From Gnomoniopsis sp. IMI 355080 (lineage: Eukaryota; Ascomycota; Sordariomycetes; Diaporthales; Gnomoniaceae): a stretch of DNA of 64,000 bases. Positions 47,295-59,136 of the stretch are shown here, piece by piece; the stretch's first letter is position 1; each line of letters opens with the position of its first letter. A program made the translations under genes and the position numbers. Under the pieces are notes generated by a model. The model searched no databases, had not been told where the DNA came from, and saw only the letters and a program-made list of their open reading frames with translations. The stretch spans positions 35,770-99,769 of the forward strand of contig JAPEVC010000136.1 in the NCBI GenBank assembly GCA_027946555.1. The letters run 5' to 3'.

Positions 47295-48702
47295 GAGGTA
47301 CGGCGAAAGTGTGAGGTCAGGGCTGCTGTTGCGTTGTGACCCCTATGCTAATTAGGCGTTGCACTCAATCATCGGTCATCGGTCTTGGTACGTGGGACTT
47401 GGCCCGCAAATCTGCACCTGGCGAGTGAGTACCTAGGTAGCAACAGGCGGGCGAATGACAGGCGATGATTCACGGAGTGAACACGAAGTGAACACGGAGT
47501 GACGGTTGCCTGTGTTTCGAACAGGATGGAACAGAGCCGTGGCAACCTCGAACCATATAGTAGTAGTGATTAGAGTGCTGCGATGGAAATAAATAAACAA
47601 CCAAGGTGTAGGGCCAACGATTGAACAAAGCCAGCAGAAAACAATTATGCCAGTGCGTGTGTTCAAAACACTTGACAGAAAGCTTATGCACCTGTCAGGC
47701 GCAAATATATCACAGGCACAGAATTAGAAACGGTAGCGGCAAACTTTCCCCGGAAGAGACTATGCAGGTGTTCAATGTTGCAGTGGAAGTGTCTGCACTA
47801 GATTTAGAGAAGCAGACACTTGGTAATGATCACAGTTTTTTTTAGTCGACCACTGTTCTCTTCATCAGTCATCGCCTTGCCGGTTACTCGTGACAAAACC
47901 CCCGCCAGTCGGTAAAATCGGGCCCACGCGCTTTTCCTCCGGTGGGCGACTTCGGCGGGTCCATGACGACCTTGGGACGGGTCTACCTTAGGTCCCGAGC
48001 GAGATCCGCGGGAGTAGCCTTCTTTTGCCTCGCGCCATTTCGAGGGCTTGGACACTGCATAGTGTGCGGTCATGAAAACCTTTCGAGTGTTGCCGAGTAG
48101 TCGGGCAGACAAGCCGGCAAGATTAAGTCCTTGTGACTATCACACGGGTGACCATCCTATTGGAAAATTTCCTTCGTGGTGATTAAGGCAAGTAGTCACT
48201 GGGTGTACTAGCAAGGAAGTAGCATGATTTTACTGGTGTCTGGCTTTTGTGCCAATATTGACTACTTACTACTTCAACAATCGAGCTTTTTATACAGTTC
48301 ATGCGGTACGTTTGCTCGATCTAATTGTAGACTGCACTCGCTCGGCTAGTTCGCACTGTGTTTCAGTATTAAAAAGCCCTGCGTTGTGTTTGATGGAAGA
48401 CAGTGCACAAGGTATGTGGGACTGTGCAGGTCAAAAAATTCGATATGAAATTTCATTGGCAAACCTTCCATGGTGCAAAGTCACAGACAGTCTCATGAGC
48501 AGACCGAACGCATTCTCAACCAGATGCAGAGCATACAAACAATTGAATTGCTAGTCTCCCTTCAAGCTCACTCAATCACGTCTCCATCACACACTAACGC
48601 TCGATTTTCTCCATTGCGTCAAGTGGCTGCCAACACTACATCCCGGAAGCGTTGTCACGTCGACCGTCAATATCACATTTATCATCACTTCAGCGAGACA
48701 CC
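47295..48702. other. Intergenic region, divergent promoters
   Basis: About 1.4 kb between the divergent PQ-loop and CMS1 genes. Includes a CCTAGGTAG motif (47430-47440), a 102-codon minus-strand frame (47804-48112) without domains, and a stretch near 48120-48190 with faint 5S-rRNA-like words (see rejected items). Confidence 0.5.
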
Positions 48703-49824
48703 ATGGCAGGCTCATCAACAGCCGCGCCTCGCTCAAAAAAGACCAATTTGAAGAAACGCAAGGCCCCAATACACGAGATCTCGGATGAGTCGATCCCAGC
48801 AGCGTCCACTAGCAAAAAATCCAGTTCCAAGAAGCGTAAGGTCACAGAGAACGACGTCGACGTCTCAGATATCGACGCTTCGGCCTCAACACCCACATCC
48901 CCCGCTGTCAGAAACCAGAAGCCCAAATTGCACAAAGATGTCGACTCAGACGACCAAGCCTCGGGCCCACTGCCACCATTGACTGCACAAAAGAAGCAGA
49001 AGCCAAAACAGAAGAAAAACCCCAAGTCAGCCGACGACCAAGACGCCCTCCTGGACCTCGACCTGGGCATCAACACCATCTTCAGCCGTATGGACCCGGA
49101 TCTGCTTGCCGACTATGTAGCCGCCAGCACCAAACGCTTCGGCTCCGACTTGTCCTCCATTGAGCTATCTGATCTGTATGTGCCCGCAGGCGCCATCCGT
49201 GACACCACCAACTTTGCCGAGACAAGAGTCAAAGAGAAGCTACCCGAGTTCCTGGAAAGCTGTGTGGCTGGCGAAAGCGAGATCGAGCAGAAAAGGTTGG
49301 GCTCGGCGCCCAAGGAGAAGGGCGCGCCGCACACCATCGTTGTGGCCGGCGCTGGACTAAGGGCTGCGGATTTGGTCAGGGCGGCGAGGAAATTCCAGAA
49401 GAAGGACAATGTTGTTGCGAAGTTGGTGAGTTTTGTACCAAGCTTGCAATCATTCTCGAGGACGTTCGCTGATGTCGGCACAGTTTGCGAAGCACTTCAA
49501 GGTAGCAGAGCAGGTCGAGTTCCTGAAGAAAAACAGGACAGGAATTGCTATTGGTACTCCGGCACGGCTGATAGATTTGCTGGATTGCGGTAAGTCTTGC
49601 TCAAGAGGTTCGATACAAAGACACACATCTAACAGTTCGCAGGCGCTTTGTCGGTGCAGCACCTCAAACGGATCGTCATAGATGCTTCACACATCGACCA
49701 GAAGAAGCGAGGCATCATGGATATGAAGGACACGATGATGCCGCTCGCCACGTGGCTCTCGAGGAAGGAGTTCAAGGACAAATACTCCGCCGAGAAGAAC
49801 CCCCTCGAGTTGCTGTTTTTTTAG
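48703..49824 (+). CDS. CMS1: CMS1, small-subunit processome-associated protein
   Basis: Homologue of yeast Cms1, a 90S pre-ribosome component with a degenerate DEAD-box-like fold. Three exons: 48703-49425, 49484-49589 and 49643-49824; 336 aa. The N-terminal 110 residues are Lys/Ser-rich and disordered. The family core follows: LGINTIFSRMDPDLLADYVA, LSDLYVPAGAI, TIVVAGAGLRAADLVRAARK, then FAKHFKVAEQVEFLKKN, IAIGTPARLIDLLDCG and LKRIVIDASHIDQKKRGI, with two introns at conserved block borders (donors GTGAGT and GTAAGT). No Walker A lysine or DEAD motif is seen, as expected for the family. Ends in a hydrophobic LELLFF. Confidence 0.91.
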
Positions 49825-51788
49825 TATGGCAAGGCAGATGAATTCACACAGGAATAGCGGGAGAGGCACCACTATTGTTGACGCATGGGAAATTGTGGTC
49901 GCTTCGCAGTTCAAGTGACGCACTTGGTGACCAATTGACCTCGGTTTGCCACAAGTTCGAACCCGTATGAATGAGCGATGAGACCAGGAGGCTTCCCACG
50001 AAACGGGAGATGGGCTACCGGGCTTGACCCGCGATAGTGTCTTTTTGTACCTAGGTAGATGCGGGCCTTACGACTGTTGATAGTAGTATATTGCATTATA
50101 ATGAAGCTAATGAAGCTACTAGAGACGATACAGCGTGACATTGCTTCCTGCGGGTTCACTTTAATGAGATGCATTTGGCTCATTCCCACCTCACATGCCA
50201 CAACGACCTCTTACTTCGTTACGACCCTACGGCAATGTTTCGTGACTGGCTTGCAGGGCTCTTATGAGTCTGTAACTCAAAAACCCGGATAACTCGAGCA
50301 TGCCAGACAAATAGGGCTCAGACCAGCGCTGGACAGACCCGCCTTGGGTGCAAACGCCAGGTTGCAGTGCATACAAGCATCCTCTTCGGTAGTAAAAGAA
50401 GCAAGTACCAATATATGACTGTATGCGACAATCGGCTATGCTTACTCAGAGCTCTTTGTTAGGGCCCTTTGGGCGCGATACTGCCGGCATTTAAACGATG
50501 TCTGCGACACTCGGCGCCGAGATGTCAAGTTGGCGTGTTGCAGGAGCCCAAATTGCAGCATATCACCAAATCCCAACCTTATCATTCCACCACGAAGGAG
50601 CGCAGTAAATCAGTTGGCATCATTCATGGCTTTAACATGCTCGCAGCTCGTACCCATCGACTTGGATCGACAGGATACTTTGGATTCTTCGAGCTCCTCG
50701 TCCCACGGATTGATCGAAACGACCCTCGTTCTGTCTCGGGTTCAACCAAAAAAAAGAATACACCTTCCTCAGTTCTACCATAAGATCTCCTCTTTGTCTC
50801 AAGACTGGTTACTGACCGACTGGCTCAGCCCCTCGGGCCTACTGAGGTACCTCCCGACCTCTTGCTCTGGTTGAGACAATATCCACTTTGGCTCGAGATC
50901 AACCAGTTTCAGGTCGGAATCATCAATTGTCGGCAACATGTTTCCCATCTTGCCTAGCAGGTTCTTGTGATTGTCTGTTCTTGGCTTTATCCTCCTTTCG
51001 TGTACTTCCAGGTTGCTTAAGTTCGTTTCGAAAGATGACAAAAGTAGCTTAATTTTGCAATGCGAGGCTGCTGATTATGTGGATACAGTCCATCTAGCCA
51101 TTGTATGCATCTCGATTTGCAGAACATCACGAAGCTCGGCTTCTCTGGTTCCCAATAGCCCTAATGCCCACTACTGCCACCCATCCCACCATGATGACTG
51201 TGACGGCTATGCGCATCTCTCTCATAGCGCTGACAACAGAGGGCGTGAAGTTGATGGTATGGATGTGATTGATAGCTCCTGAGTGCTCTGCTGCAAGGGC
51301 GAAGGATTCCATCTTTTAGAGGACCCTGAGCTAGCTCATTTGTACCAAGATGATTTCGGGTAGGCCTTGGCTCGAACCAGGCACAAGTTGAGTTGGAAGT
51401 GAACTCGAAGCAACTGGGCAAGCGAGGAGACGAAAAGGCAATGTCTGTGTGGAAACAGAATCTGGCGCACTGAATGAACGACGATGGGAGAGTGAGGATA
51501 TGCCTCCCCGAGGTCTTCCAGGGTTCGGGTTCAGCCAGTAAATTACCTAAATAGGTACCGCCTACCTACCTAGGTAGGTAGGTAGGTACGGTAAAATGTT
51601 TGAGCGACTTTCATATTTCAGAGGACGTCGAGAATTGGAAGATTGAGGTAAGCATGAGCGTATCATTTCAACATGAAAATGTACTGTCAGTCAAGTTGGT
51701 CTTTTTTTCACTCTTGAAACTCAAATTGTGGTGAACATCATGAGTGTATCAACTTATCAAGGACAAGATGAAAAGGTAAGGAGGATCA
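49825..51788. other. Intergenic region
   Basis: About 2 kb between CMS1 and the HET relic. Contains CCTAGGTAG (50048-50059) and the largest CCTAGGTA array (51549-51590). No gene seen; frames are short and without domains. Confidence 0.5.
51549..51590. repeat. CCTAGGTAGG palindromic array
   Basis: Longest copy of the dispersed motif: CCTACC units meet TAGG units in a near-perfect palindrome (CCTACCTACCTAGGTAGG core). It lies 200 bp upstream of the truncated HET gene. Confidence 0.9.
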
Positions 51789-52639
51789 ATGGTCAGCGAG
51801 CCCAGTCGGGACGCCATCGGAAACTTTCGGCCGCCTGGACACGCACCCAGTCCCGATGTTGTGTGTAGAGCCTCGGGGAACAGATCAGCAGACGTTTCAT
51901 TCTCTAAGGACGGCCGATCGCTGACCTGCCAGGGCCTCGTGATCGATCCCATCGATGATCTTGGGCCAGTTCATCACCCAGCACCGGATGGCAAGGCTGA
52001 AGCGACTCTCCATATCGTCCAGGCCACCTCGGAGACCAACACGCGACCCAGGAGAAATGCCGCCGCGCTCGACCGGTCCCTCAGCCGTGCCGCTTCGGAT
52101 GCGGTGCTCGAGACCCTTGTGCGAAGCGTCTCGCTCGACCGCGCTGGGCGGTACTTGACTCCTGAGGCGCGAACAGCATGGTACATCAACGAGCTTCAGC
52201 GCGTACTTGCAGCAGCAGATGGTGCTCGTTCCCCGGAACAGATCGCTGTGGTGAAATGGGTGGAGGCAAATCAAGGTCTTCGTGTGCAAGGCGCGACGCT
52301 GAGGTAGCATTTTCGCGCCGCGAGCTCACTAGGAAAACCTCAGCATGTGCCGAGGAAACTACACTGTGGCGCACAGCAGAGACCACCGTAGGCGCGTGGC
52401 CATGGGACTGTAGGCTGATTGCTACCGAAAGGGGATGGCTGGGAATGGCACCCAGGGCTGCGAATCAAGGAGACGCGGTACTTGTGCTTATTGGCTGTAG
52501 TGTGCCTCTAGTATTAAGAAAGATGGAAGAAGAGGACAGTCAAAGACATGCAGTTGTAGGTGAATGTTTTGTTCCGGGATTCATGAGTGGAGAGGCACTC
52601 GAGGCCAGGGAAAAGGTGAGAAATATTGTGCTGGTGTAA
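51789..52639 (+). pseudogene. C-terminal part of a HET-family (heterokaryon incompatibility) protein
   Basis: The frame at 51789-52275 matches the middle of HET-domain proteins (VVCRASGNRSADVSFS, DGRSLTCQGLVID). A second frame reaching 52639 matches their C-terminus (RLIATERGWLGMAP, NQGDAVLVLIGCSVPLVLRK, GECFVPGF). The frames can be joined by a 68-nt intron (52276-52343, donor GTCTTC, acceptor CCTCAG), or they may be separated by a frameshift. The whole N-terminal HET domain is missing, and the sequence upstream is repeat-rich intergenic DNA. I read it as a truncated, probably non-functional copy. A short expressed protein cannot be excluded, because an ATG at 51789 opens the frame. Confidence 0.75.
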
Positions 52640-53148
52640 TTCGTCTCGTTGAAGGTTCACAGCCAAGAATCATCCCTTGGCTCCAATATTATCAGTGAAA
52701 TATAAGTCACCGTGGAGTATGGAACGCGGAAGGTCATAAACACTTGATACCATCTACACCGTCCACCTCTACGGCTGGCGCAAGCGGCAAAGGTCGGGAC
52801 AGAAACAAATTTCTCCCACTTTGCCTTCGAAGCCAAGCTCCAAAGGCACAACTAATGTGGAAACTCCCGGCTCGAGGCTGTGTGAGAGCGAGAAAGAGGA
52901 GGCCAGTCATAAAACATAAGCCTGAGATGTATATTCGCATTTCAGGTGAAGCTGACAACGAACTGCCTAGGCCACAAAGATGTCGTCAGGATGGACGTGG
53001 GCGCCTTAGTCATTTAGATGACTAAGCAAAATCAATCGCCCGGATCAGTTGATAAACTTTGGATCTGTGTCGACTCTGTTGCAACTATCGTGTTGCAACG
53101 GAACCGCCGGCATTTTATTTTCGTTCTTCTTTTCAGCTTACAGTCATA
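52640..53148. other. Intergenic region
   Basis: About 510 bp upstream of PET191. No gene seen. Confidence 0.55.
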
Positions 53149-53619
53149 ATGCCAAGCTCATGTAAGGAAATAAGTGCGCCTCTCCTCTCGACCCTCCAAA
53201 CTAACCCCTTGCCTCACTCACAACACCAACTGACCGTTTCGTGCTATCCAGGAGCTGCCCTGGCGCAATGTCTCCAGGAATCCGAATGTGTCATGGTCCA
53301 GCGGCACACGGCCGCTGAGTGCATGCGCTCGCCCCTTGCCGAGACCCTGCCGACCAAATGCCAACAGCTCAAAAAGGGCTTTGGCGAGTGCCGCCGCGGC
53401 ATGATCGATATGCGCAAACGGTTCCGAGGCAACCAACCCGCTGCGTTCAAGAATTTGCAAGAGAGTGACACAACTGGCGAGGGATATCAGCTGTATGCGG
53501 GCAAGAGTGCGTTCGGTGGTACGCGTGGCGAGACGAAGGGCGAGGGACAGGCGCCGAGGGATTGGAGGGAGGTGGAGAACGAGAAGTATCTGGCTGAGAT
53601 GGCAAGGAAGAATCCATGA
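53149..53619 (+). CDS. PET191: PET191, cytochrome c oxidase assembly protein
   Basis: Twin-CX9C-type protein of the intermembrane space required for complex IV assembly. Two exons: 53149-53173 and 53252-53619; 130 aa. Splicing (donor GTGCGC, acceptor ATCCAG) gives MPSSCKEIRAALAQCLQESE, the exact family start. Cysteines follow the PET191 pattern: CLQESEC, AAEC, KCQQLKKGFGEC, then MIDMRKRFRGN. The tail (LYAGKSAFGGTRGE and so on) is the usual fungal extension. The intron is 78 nt, a multiple of three without a stop, so the unspliced frame is also open and would insert 26 residues. Confidence 0.94.
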   Translation: MPSSCKEISAPLLSTLQTNPLPHSQHQLTVSCYPGAALAQCLQESECVMVQRHTAAECMRSPLAETLPTKCQQLKKGFGECRRGMIDMRKRFRGNQPAAFKNLQESDTTGEGYQLYAGKSAFGGTRGETKGEGQAPRDWREVENEKYLAEMARKNP

Positions 53620-54961
53620 TGGGTCGTTCCGCTATGATAGGGGATTTCCGCATAGATGGCGTTCAGAGCCACGGCGGAGGCAACGACGGGACCGTACTCT
53701 TCGCTCTATTGGGTCTGGCGTGCACGGGGGACAGCTCTGAGCTGCAGAGATGTGAAGACTGGACGGCGAAAATGGCAGGGCTCCTGACGAGGACAGCTCC
53801 TGACACCCGATGGAGACAGACTCTACCGAACGATCGCCATACTTACGTCCATACTGACAGCAACTATTCACGATCTGGCTCTGGCTGTAACATCCCGCAG
53901 ACGTGCCACACTAATGCCTCGTGGACGTGGCCTTTCGGGCTGTTACGCCGTGCCGTCAAGACTAATCAATCTATATCCGGTGCTGGCTGTTCCGAAGCCT
54001 TTGGGCAGGCGAATGGCTGGAAGAGAAGGCGACGCCCGAATTTCTGGGGAGATCGTATTACGAGTATCATCGGGGGCATGTCTCCTTCCTTTTGGCACAA
54101 AGACTGCCAGAACTAGGATCGAAAGTCGTGCCCAAGGAAACACAGAGGATCCCATGCCTAGCTAGCTGTTGACGACGGCGCTGCAACAAGAGATGGCGTG
54201 TCAAGTTAAGGACCGAATCCCATTGATGTGGTGTGAGACTCCAATCGTATTAGTTACCTACTTAGGTAGCTATACTCACTTGTGTAATTGCCAAAGAAGC
54301 TGTCTATCATGAACTTCGTATGGGCTGTCTAATATGTTCGATCAAAACATGTGATACAATGCTTGTTTTAGACTGGTGACTTTGCCATGGTAGGTCTGTC
54401 GGGTCTGTTCTCGTTGACAATAACGATTTATTTCAAGTGCTCGGTCCGATTCATCTTGGCCGTGTCTACGTCATCAGCGCGATGGTATCAGAGTCTCGTA
54501 TGCTGCAGAAGTCATTGTTATTTTTTCCCTTTGCATTTCGATTTCTCAGGTATGCGGTGTATCTAAAGACAAACAGAATTCGAGCTTGAGTTCGCTAGCG
54601 CATTCTCCTCGTCACCTGCAGTTAGTTCTTTGAGACGAAGTCCCGGGTTGTGGCTGCGCCATCTTCCCATTTATTAGCAGTCGGCCCATGGGTACGCGCG
54701 GCCCACTTTTCAATAACGTTTCTTGAGCATCATCTCTACTGCTACCTATTTTCATCACGCGCACCTAGCGACAATCACGTCGCAGTAATAGATGTACATA
54801 GTTTTGGTATCGTATCATCTTCATTTTGTCTCACTGTTTGCCGTTTAGGATTCCACGCACGCCCTCTGCGACAGAAGGCACCCGCCCACCTTCATGACAA
54901 CGTAGCCAGCCACCGGTCCTTGATATCCTTCTCCTCGTATCTTTGCCCTCGTCTTACCACA
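53620..54961. other. Intergenic region
   Basis: About 1.3 kb upstream of the phosphoesterase gene, with one CCTACTTAGGTAG motif (54254-54270). No gene seen. Confidence 0.5.
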
Positions 54962-56425
54962 ATGCTTTTCGACACAACACTGCGGCGCCCGAGAAGCTTT
55001 TTTGCCGTCGTCTTGCTCATACTCTGTATGACCCTGTTCTTCTCCTACGAGCGAATCAAGCTATCTGCCTTCTCGCTTTTCCAGGAGTCTCTCGTTCCAC
55101 CGACCAACGTTTCCGCGACGCTTACGGACGAGGAAAAGGCAGCTTACAGCTCCATCTTCGACGGCATACAACCCATGAGTTACGGCACCGCTCAACGCCC
55201 CCCAATGAAGGGAGAACCTAAGAACCTTGTGGGGACACTGCCCGACAACTACGTCCCCGCTGTCGCGTCCGTCAATGGCAGCAGCCACGCGACAAGGTTG
55301 ATCATCGTTGGAGATGTACACGGGCATAAGAAAGCACTGCAGGAATTGCTAGCCAAGCTCGCTTTCGATAAGGAAAAGGGCGATGCACTCGTTTTCACCG
55401 GCGACCTCGTCAACAAGGGACCAGACTCGGCCGGCGTTGTCTCACTGGCTATGGAACTGGGCGCAAACAGTGTGCGTGGGAACCACGAAGATCGCGTTCT
55501 TCTAGCCCATGCAGCAATCAACTCCCCGGTCTTCGACACAGACACAGCTATTGCCGCCCTTGAGGAGGTTCATATCAAAGATCAAGATGACAGCAGTGCC
55601 ATCACTGGTGAGGAGGACCTCGAGGCCGCGTTGAAGAAATACAAAGGGGCCGAGGATAGCTTGTCAAAGGGTGACGAACGAGCCCGCGAGGTCGCGCGAT
55701 CACTCTCGTCGGAGCAGGTCAAGTGGCTGACCGAGCTGCCCGTCGTATTACGAGTCGGCGCCATCCCACGCGGCGCCGACGAGCCGACCTTCGAGAATTT
55801 GCTTGTGGCACACGCGGGCCTGGTGCCGAACGTGGAACTCGAGAATCAGGATCCGTGGGCCGTCATGAACATGCGTACCATCAGTCACCCGCTGGACGAA
55901 CTGCGACGGGATGCCGTCCGCAATTTTCTCGTTGAGAGGGCGAAGAGGCTTCTTAGCGGGAACAGGGGGAAGGTAGCCGCTTTGCAGGCTATCGACGACA
56001 GCATGATTGACCGGGAGCTGCAGAAGATTCTCGAGGCGCAAGGGCTAGAAGATCAGTCACACAAAGTCTCGCTGCCGAGCAGTGGGAGAGGCGGGACGTA
56101 TTGGTATGAGGAGTGGAGCCGAATGCAAGAGGCACATGCCAAGCTGAATAAGCAAGAAAAGAAGGATAAGAAGAAGAATAAGGAAGACGGTTTTGAAAGG
56201 AAGTCACGGCCGATCACGACTGTGGTGTATGGTCATGACGCGAAGTCTGGCCTGAAAGTGCCCAAAGAGTACGGCAAGGGCAAGAAAGGCTACACCTTCG
56301 GTTTAGACTCGGGCTGCGTCTATGGTGGAAAACTGACCGCGCTCGTAATAGAGGTCGAGGGCGACGAGGCCGTGCACAACATTGTTCAAGTGGATTGCGA
56401 ACAATACCAAGTTCCGGACGAATAG
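54962..56425 (+). CDS. PPN2-like vacuolar metallophosphoesterase
   Basis: PPP-superfamily metallophosphoesterase resembling yeast Ppn2, a vacuolar metal-dependent endopolyphosphatase. Intronless, 487 aa from the ATG at 54962, which begins just before an N-terminal membrane anchor (FFAVVLLILCMTLFF) as in Ppn2; the frame is open further upstream without a better start. Metal-site motifs: GDVHGH (Asp118, His120), GDLVNKGPDS, RGNHED, AHAGL and a late YGHDAKSG, followed by FGLDSGCVYGG. A Lys-rich insert (KKDKKKNKED) precedes the last motif. Type II membrane topology with a lumenal catalytic domain is inferred. The substrate, polyphosphate, is by family and not proven. Confidence 0.87.
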   Translation: MLFDTTLRRPRSFFAVVLLILCMTLFFSYERIKLSAFSLFQESLVPPTNVSATLTDEEKAAYSSIFDGIQPMSYGTAQRPPMKGEPKNLVGTLPDNYVPAVASVNGSSHATRLIIVGDVHGHKKALQELLAKLAFDKEKGDALVFTGDLVNKGPDSAGVVSLAMELGANSVRGNHEDRVLLAHAAINSPVFDTDTAIAALEEVHIKDQDDSSAITGEEDLEAALKKYKGAEDSLSKGDERAREVARSLSSEQVKWLTELPVVLRVGAIPRGADEPTFENLLVAHAGLVPNVELENQDPWAVMNMRTISHPLDELRRDAVRNFLVERAKRLLSGNRGKVAALQAIDDSMIDRELQKILEAQGLEDQSHKVSLPSSGRGGTYWYEEWSRMQEAHAKLNKQEKKDKKKNKEDGFERKSRPITTVVYGHDAKSGLKVPKEYGKGKKGYTFGLDSGCVYGGKLTALVIEVEGDEAVHNIVQVDCEQYQVPDE

Positions 56426-57546
56426 ATTACATTTGACAGAGCAGGACCAGTGATCAACTTTGCATCTGGGAAAGTTGAGGTAGCCGAACTGCAGTGCACG
56501 CATTTGGCACAAGGCCCATATCAAAGGCTACCAGCGGGATGGAGGCGTTCTAGGGGGCATCACAATGCAGTATGGGGAATATTGGCAGAACGTATCCTGT
56601 GGACATTGGTAATACATATACTTCTGTGAGAACTCTGGCCTGTGAGCTGACAATGCCATCTAGCAATACACTTCCACTGGACCCGTCTTGGTAGAGCCTC
56701 TCTATACCGGACCTATGGGAATAAATTTTTCAACTGCACGATGCTGACCGCTACAGCTATTGCATGGCGTGGACAATTCCCACCCCCGGTTCATACAAAG
56801 ACCAAGAGCGGACCGTGAAAGACTCGTGTCCCCATGGACACCTCATCCAACGTTTCCCACAATTAGGGATGGATCTCATGACGCTCGATAGACGTGATCC
56901 GTCGAGACGGCCAATCGCCTTCGATCCTTGGTCCTTTCCCGCTGTACTGCGACATTAAGCTGGAGAGCTGTAACAGGAAGGTTTTCGATGCTATGTCAGA
57001 CGGGAGGAATCTGTCAAGGCCGATTTGGAGACCAACGTGCCATGATTTGATGCCAACTCGGAGGATCTCGTTCAAGTCGACGCTAGCATCTCTAGCATGA
57101 TGGAAGTTCAAAGAACAGCGGGCATGGACGGTTGACCGAGTATGGAAGCGGAACTTTCTATATGGCGGACATCTGTAGATGAGTCCCAGAGTAGCATGCA
57201 TGCACAACTGGTCGAGAGAGCTGGACCGCTGTATGTTGGTCCAGGACTGTCAGCACTAGTAGGGGCTGATCTTCTAATACGCCGCCCCCAAAATAGAATC
57301 TAGTGGTGGAGAGACAATAAGCGGGTTGAAAGACTCCCCCAATTCCATGTTCTCAGCTTGACCGAGGGCCGCCTGGGGAGAGCAATGTTAAGTACTTGCT
57401 GGAGAAGCTGTAAGCTCGAATAAACCCTCTTCTGCCTTTTTCGAAGTAGGACATTGGAAGTGTCCGCAGCTCGTTCAAAGTTTTCCACATACCCTCGGTA
57501 CGGCAAATTGCAGCGGCTGCAAAATCATTGTCGTGTTTCACGAGCC
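56426..57546. other. Intergenic region
   Basis: About 1.1 kb between two plus-strand genes. No gene or strong repeat seen. Confidence 0.5.
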
Positions 57547-58666
57547 ATGGCACCCAGACTACGTTTCGTCACAGACGACCGCATCATCAACGCAAAGAAT
57601 GGCTCGGAGACCATTAAGGTGATCTGTGCGGGACTGCCGCGGTGCGCAACGTCCTCGCTACAAGCCGCGCTGGAGGGCCCTGTCATTGGCATCTCTCCAT
57701 GTATGCATATGGCTCATGTTGCACCGCACCCGGATCGACTCAAATTGTGCCTCGAGGCTATGGCCGAGAGGGGAGACGCCACGAAGCGGCAGGGAATCTT
57801 GAGAATACTGTTCGATGGATTTGCTGCGTCGGCGGACTTCCCAGGAATTTTATTTATTGACGACCTGATGGATAGTAAGGAACAATCCCTTGTCACGATC
57901 CTCTTTATGAATTTTCCCAGCGTCCATGCCAGAGCGCATGAGAGACCGTTGGCGAGCATCCCGATCTCGTCCATTGCATGGGGTCGCCAACTGGCATGGG
58001 CCGCGTGTAGGAAAATGGTTGGGTGAATAACTCCTCTTGCATTCTCTCACCACTCACGCCTTTCTTTGCGCAGTGTATCCGGACGCAGCTGTCATCTTGA
58101 ATACTCGGCCAAGTGCAGCGAGCTGGGTCAAATCCTTCCGAGACGGCATCTCATTCTTTCGCAGCCCTGTGTACAAGTACCTCTGCTTGTTATGGGAGAC
58201 TGACCGGCTTCATTACAAAGTAAGCTAGCTTATCAGTTATGTCGCGCAACCTCAGAGACCGTGTGACGTTGACAAGACATACCCACTGGAATAGGTTCAT
58301 TGCGAAGTCCGGCGTCTGAAATTTACAGAAAAGTTTGGCACCAAATCTGACATCGCTACGGAAGATTTCTATGAGGCATATAACGACTGGGTGCGCACCG
58401 AGGCGAAGAAGCGAGGGCGGCCGGTTCTCGAGTGGCAGGCCCAGGACGGCTATGCACCGATTTGCGAGTTTCTTGGGCAGGTGGTACCGGATTCTGGGAC
58501 GCGGAATCTTGCGTTCCCTCATGTCAATGATTCTCGGCAGATGCAAATCCTCAAGGCATTTCTGATTGCGAGGGGTTTACTTAGTTGGGCCGTATTGGGA
58601 TTCAGTTTGTGGACGGCGTGGAAGTATGGGGGAAGTTTGCTGAGTGGTTTCAAGAGATGGAACTGA
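57547..58666 (+). CDS. Sulfotransferase-like P-loop protein
   Basis: Fungal member of the sulfotransferase-like P-loop family; activity is not established for this group. Three exons: 57547-57874, 58074-58219 and 58295-58666; 281 aa. Landmarks: the 5'-phosphosulfate-type loop VICAGLPRCATSSLQAALE (Ala where Gly/Thr-type residues are common), the CMHMAHV loop, ILFIDDLMDMYPDAAVILNTRPS over intron 1 (199 nt), SWVKSFRDGI, then EDFYEAYNDWVRTEA, YAPICEFLGQVVPD, FPHVND. A C-terminal membrane helix follows (LLSWAVLGFSLWTAWKYGG), typical of these proteins. The start at 57547 is the first ATG before the conserved strand. The exon 1 donor is GTAAGG. Confidence 0.85.
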
Positions 58667-59136
58667 GCAGGGCTATTAGAGACGCAACGCTCATAGACGT
58701 AAGTTGATAGTCAACCCAAAGGTTTCTGAGCTTGAATGAAACTGGTCAACTGCAGGCATTGAATGATGTTGTTCGATATAAAGCAGACCCCGGACTCCTG
58801 AGGCCGTTTGGATCTCAACATGTGCAAATGCTAGCCTACTTAAATAGTCCTGAATCTATCGGTGGGCATAGGACGGTCCTAATGGGACTGGGCAGGACTC
58901 TATTTTCTCCTCATTTTGTGTCGCATGTGAATGAGCGTTCAGCTTCTCCCAAGGTAGGCTCCAATTTCGAGGTCGTTCCTGTGATTGTTTACTAACGTAG
59001 TATTACTGACGCCACTATATTTGTGGAGTCAGCGTATGTAAATTAGGCGTCTCCGCTGTAGAGTCCCGTAGCACCGCGACATGAAGACGTCTTCTCGAGC
59101 TGACACGATCCTCTACATATCGAACGCAGCACTGAT
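58667..59136. other. Convergent intergenic region
   Basis: About 470 bp between convergent genes; no gene seen. Confidence 0.55.

Noticed and set aside
47804..48112. Minus-strand 102-codon frame between PQ-loop and CMS1 genes
   Set aside because: No motif or splice partner found; a decayed element cannot be excluded but is not supported.
48120..48190. Words resembling the 3' half of 5S rRNA (GGGTGACCATCC, AAGCCGGC)
   Set aside because: The similarity is patchy, the 5' half and the terminal stem are missing, and I could not run an RNA model. A covariance search for 5S rRNA would decide.
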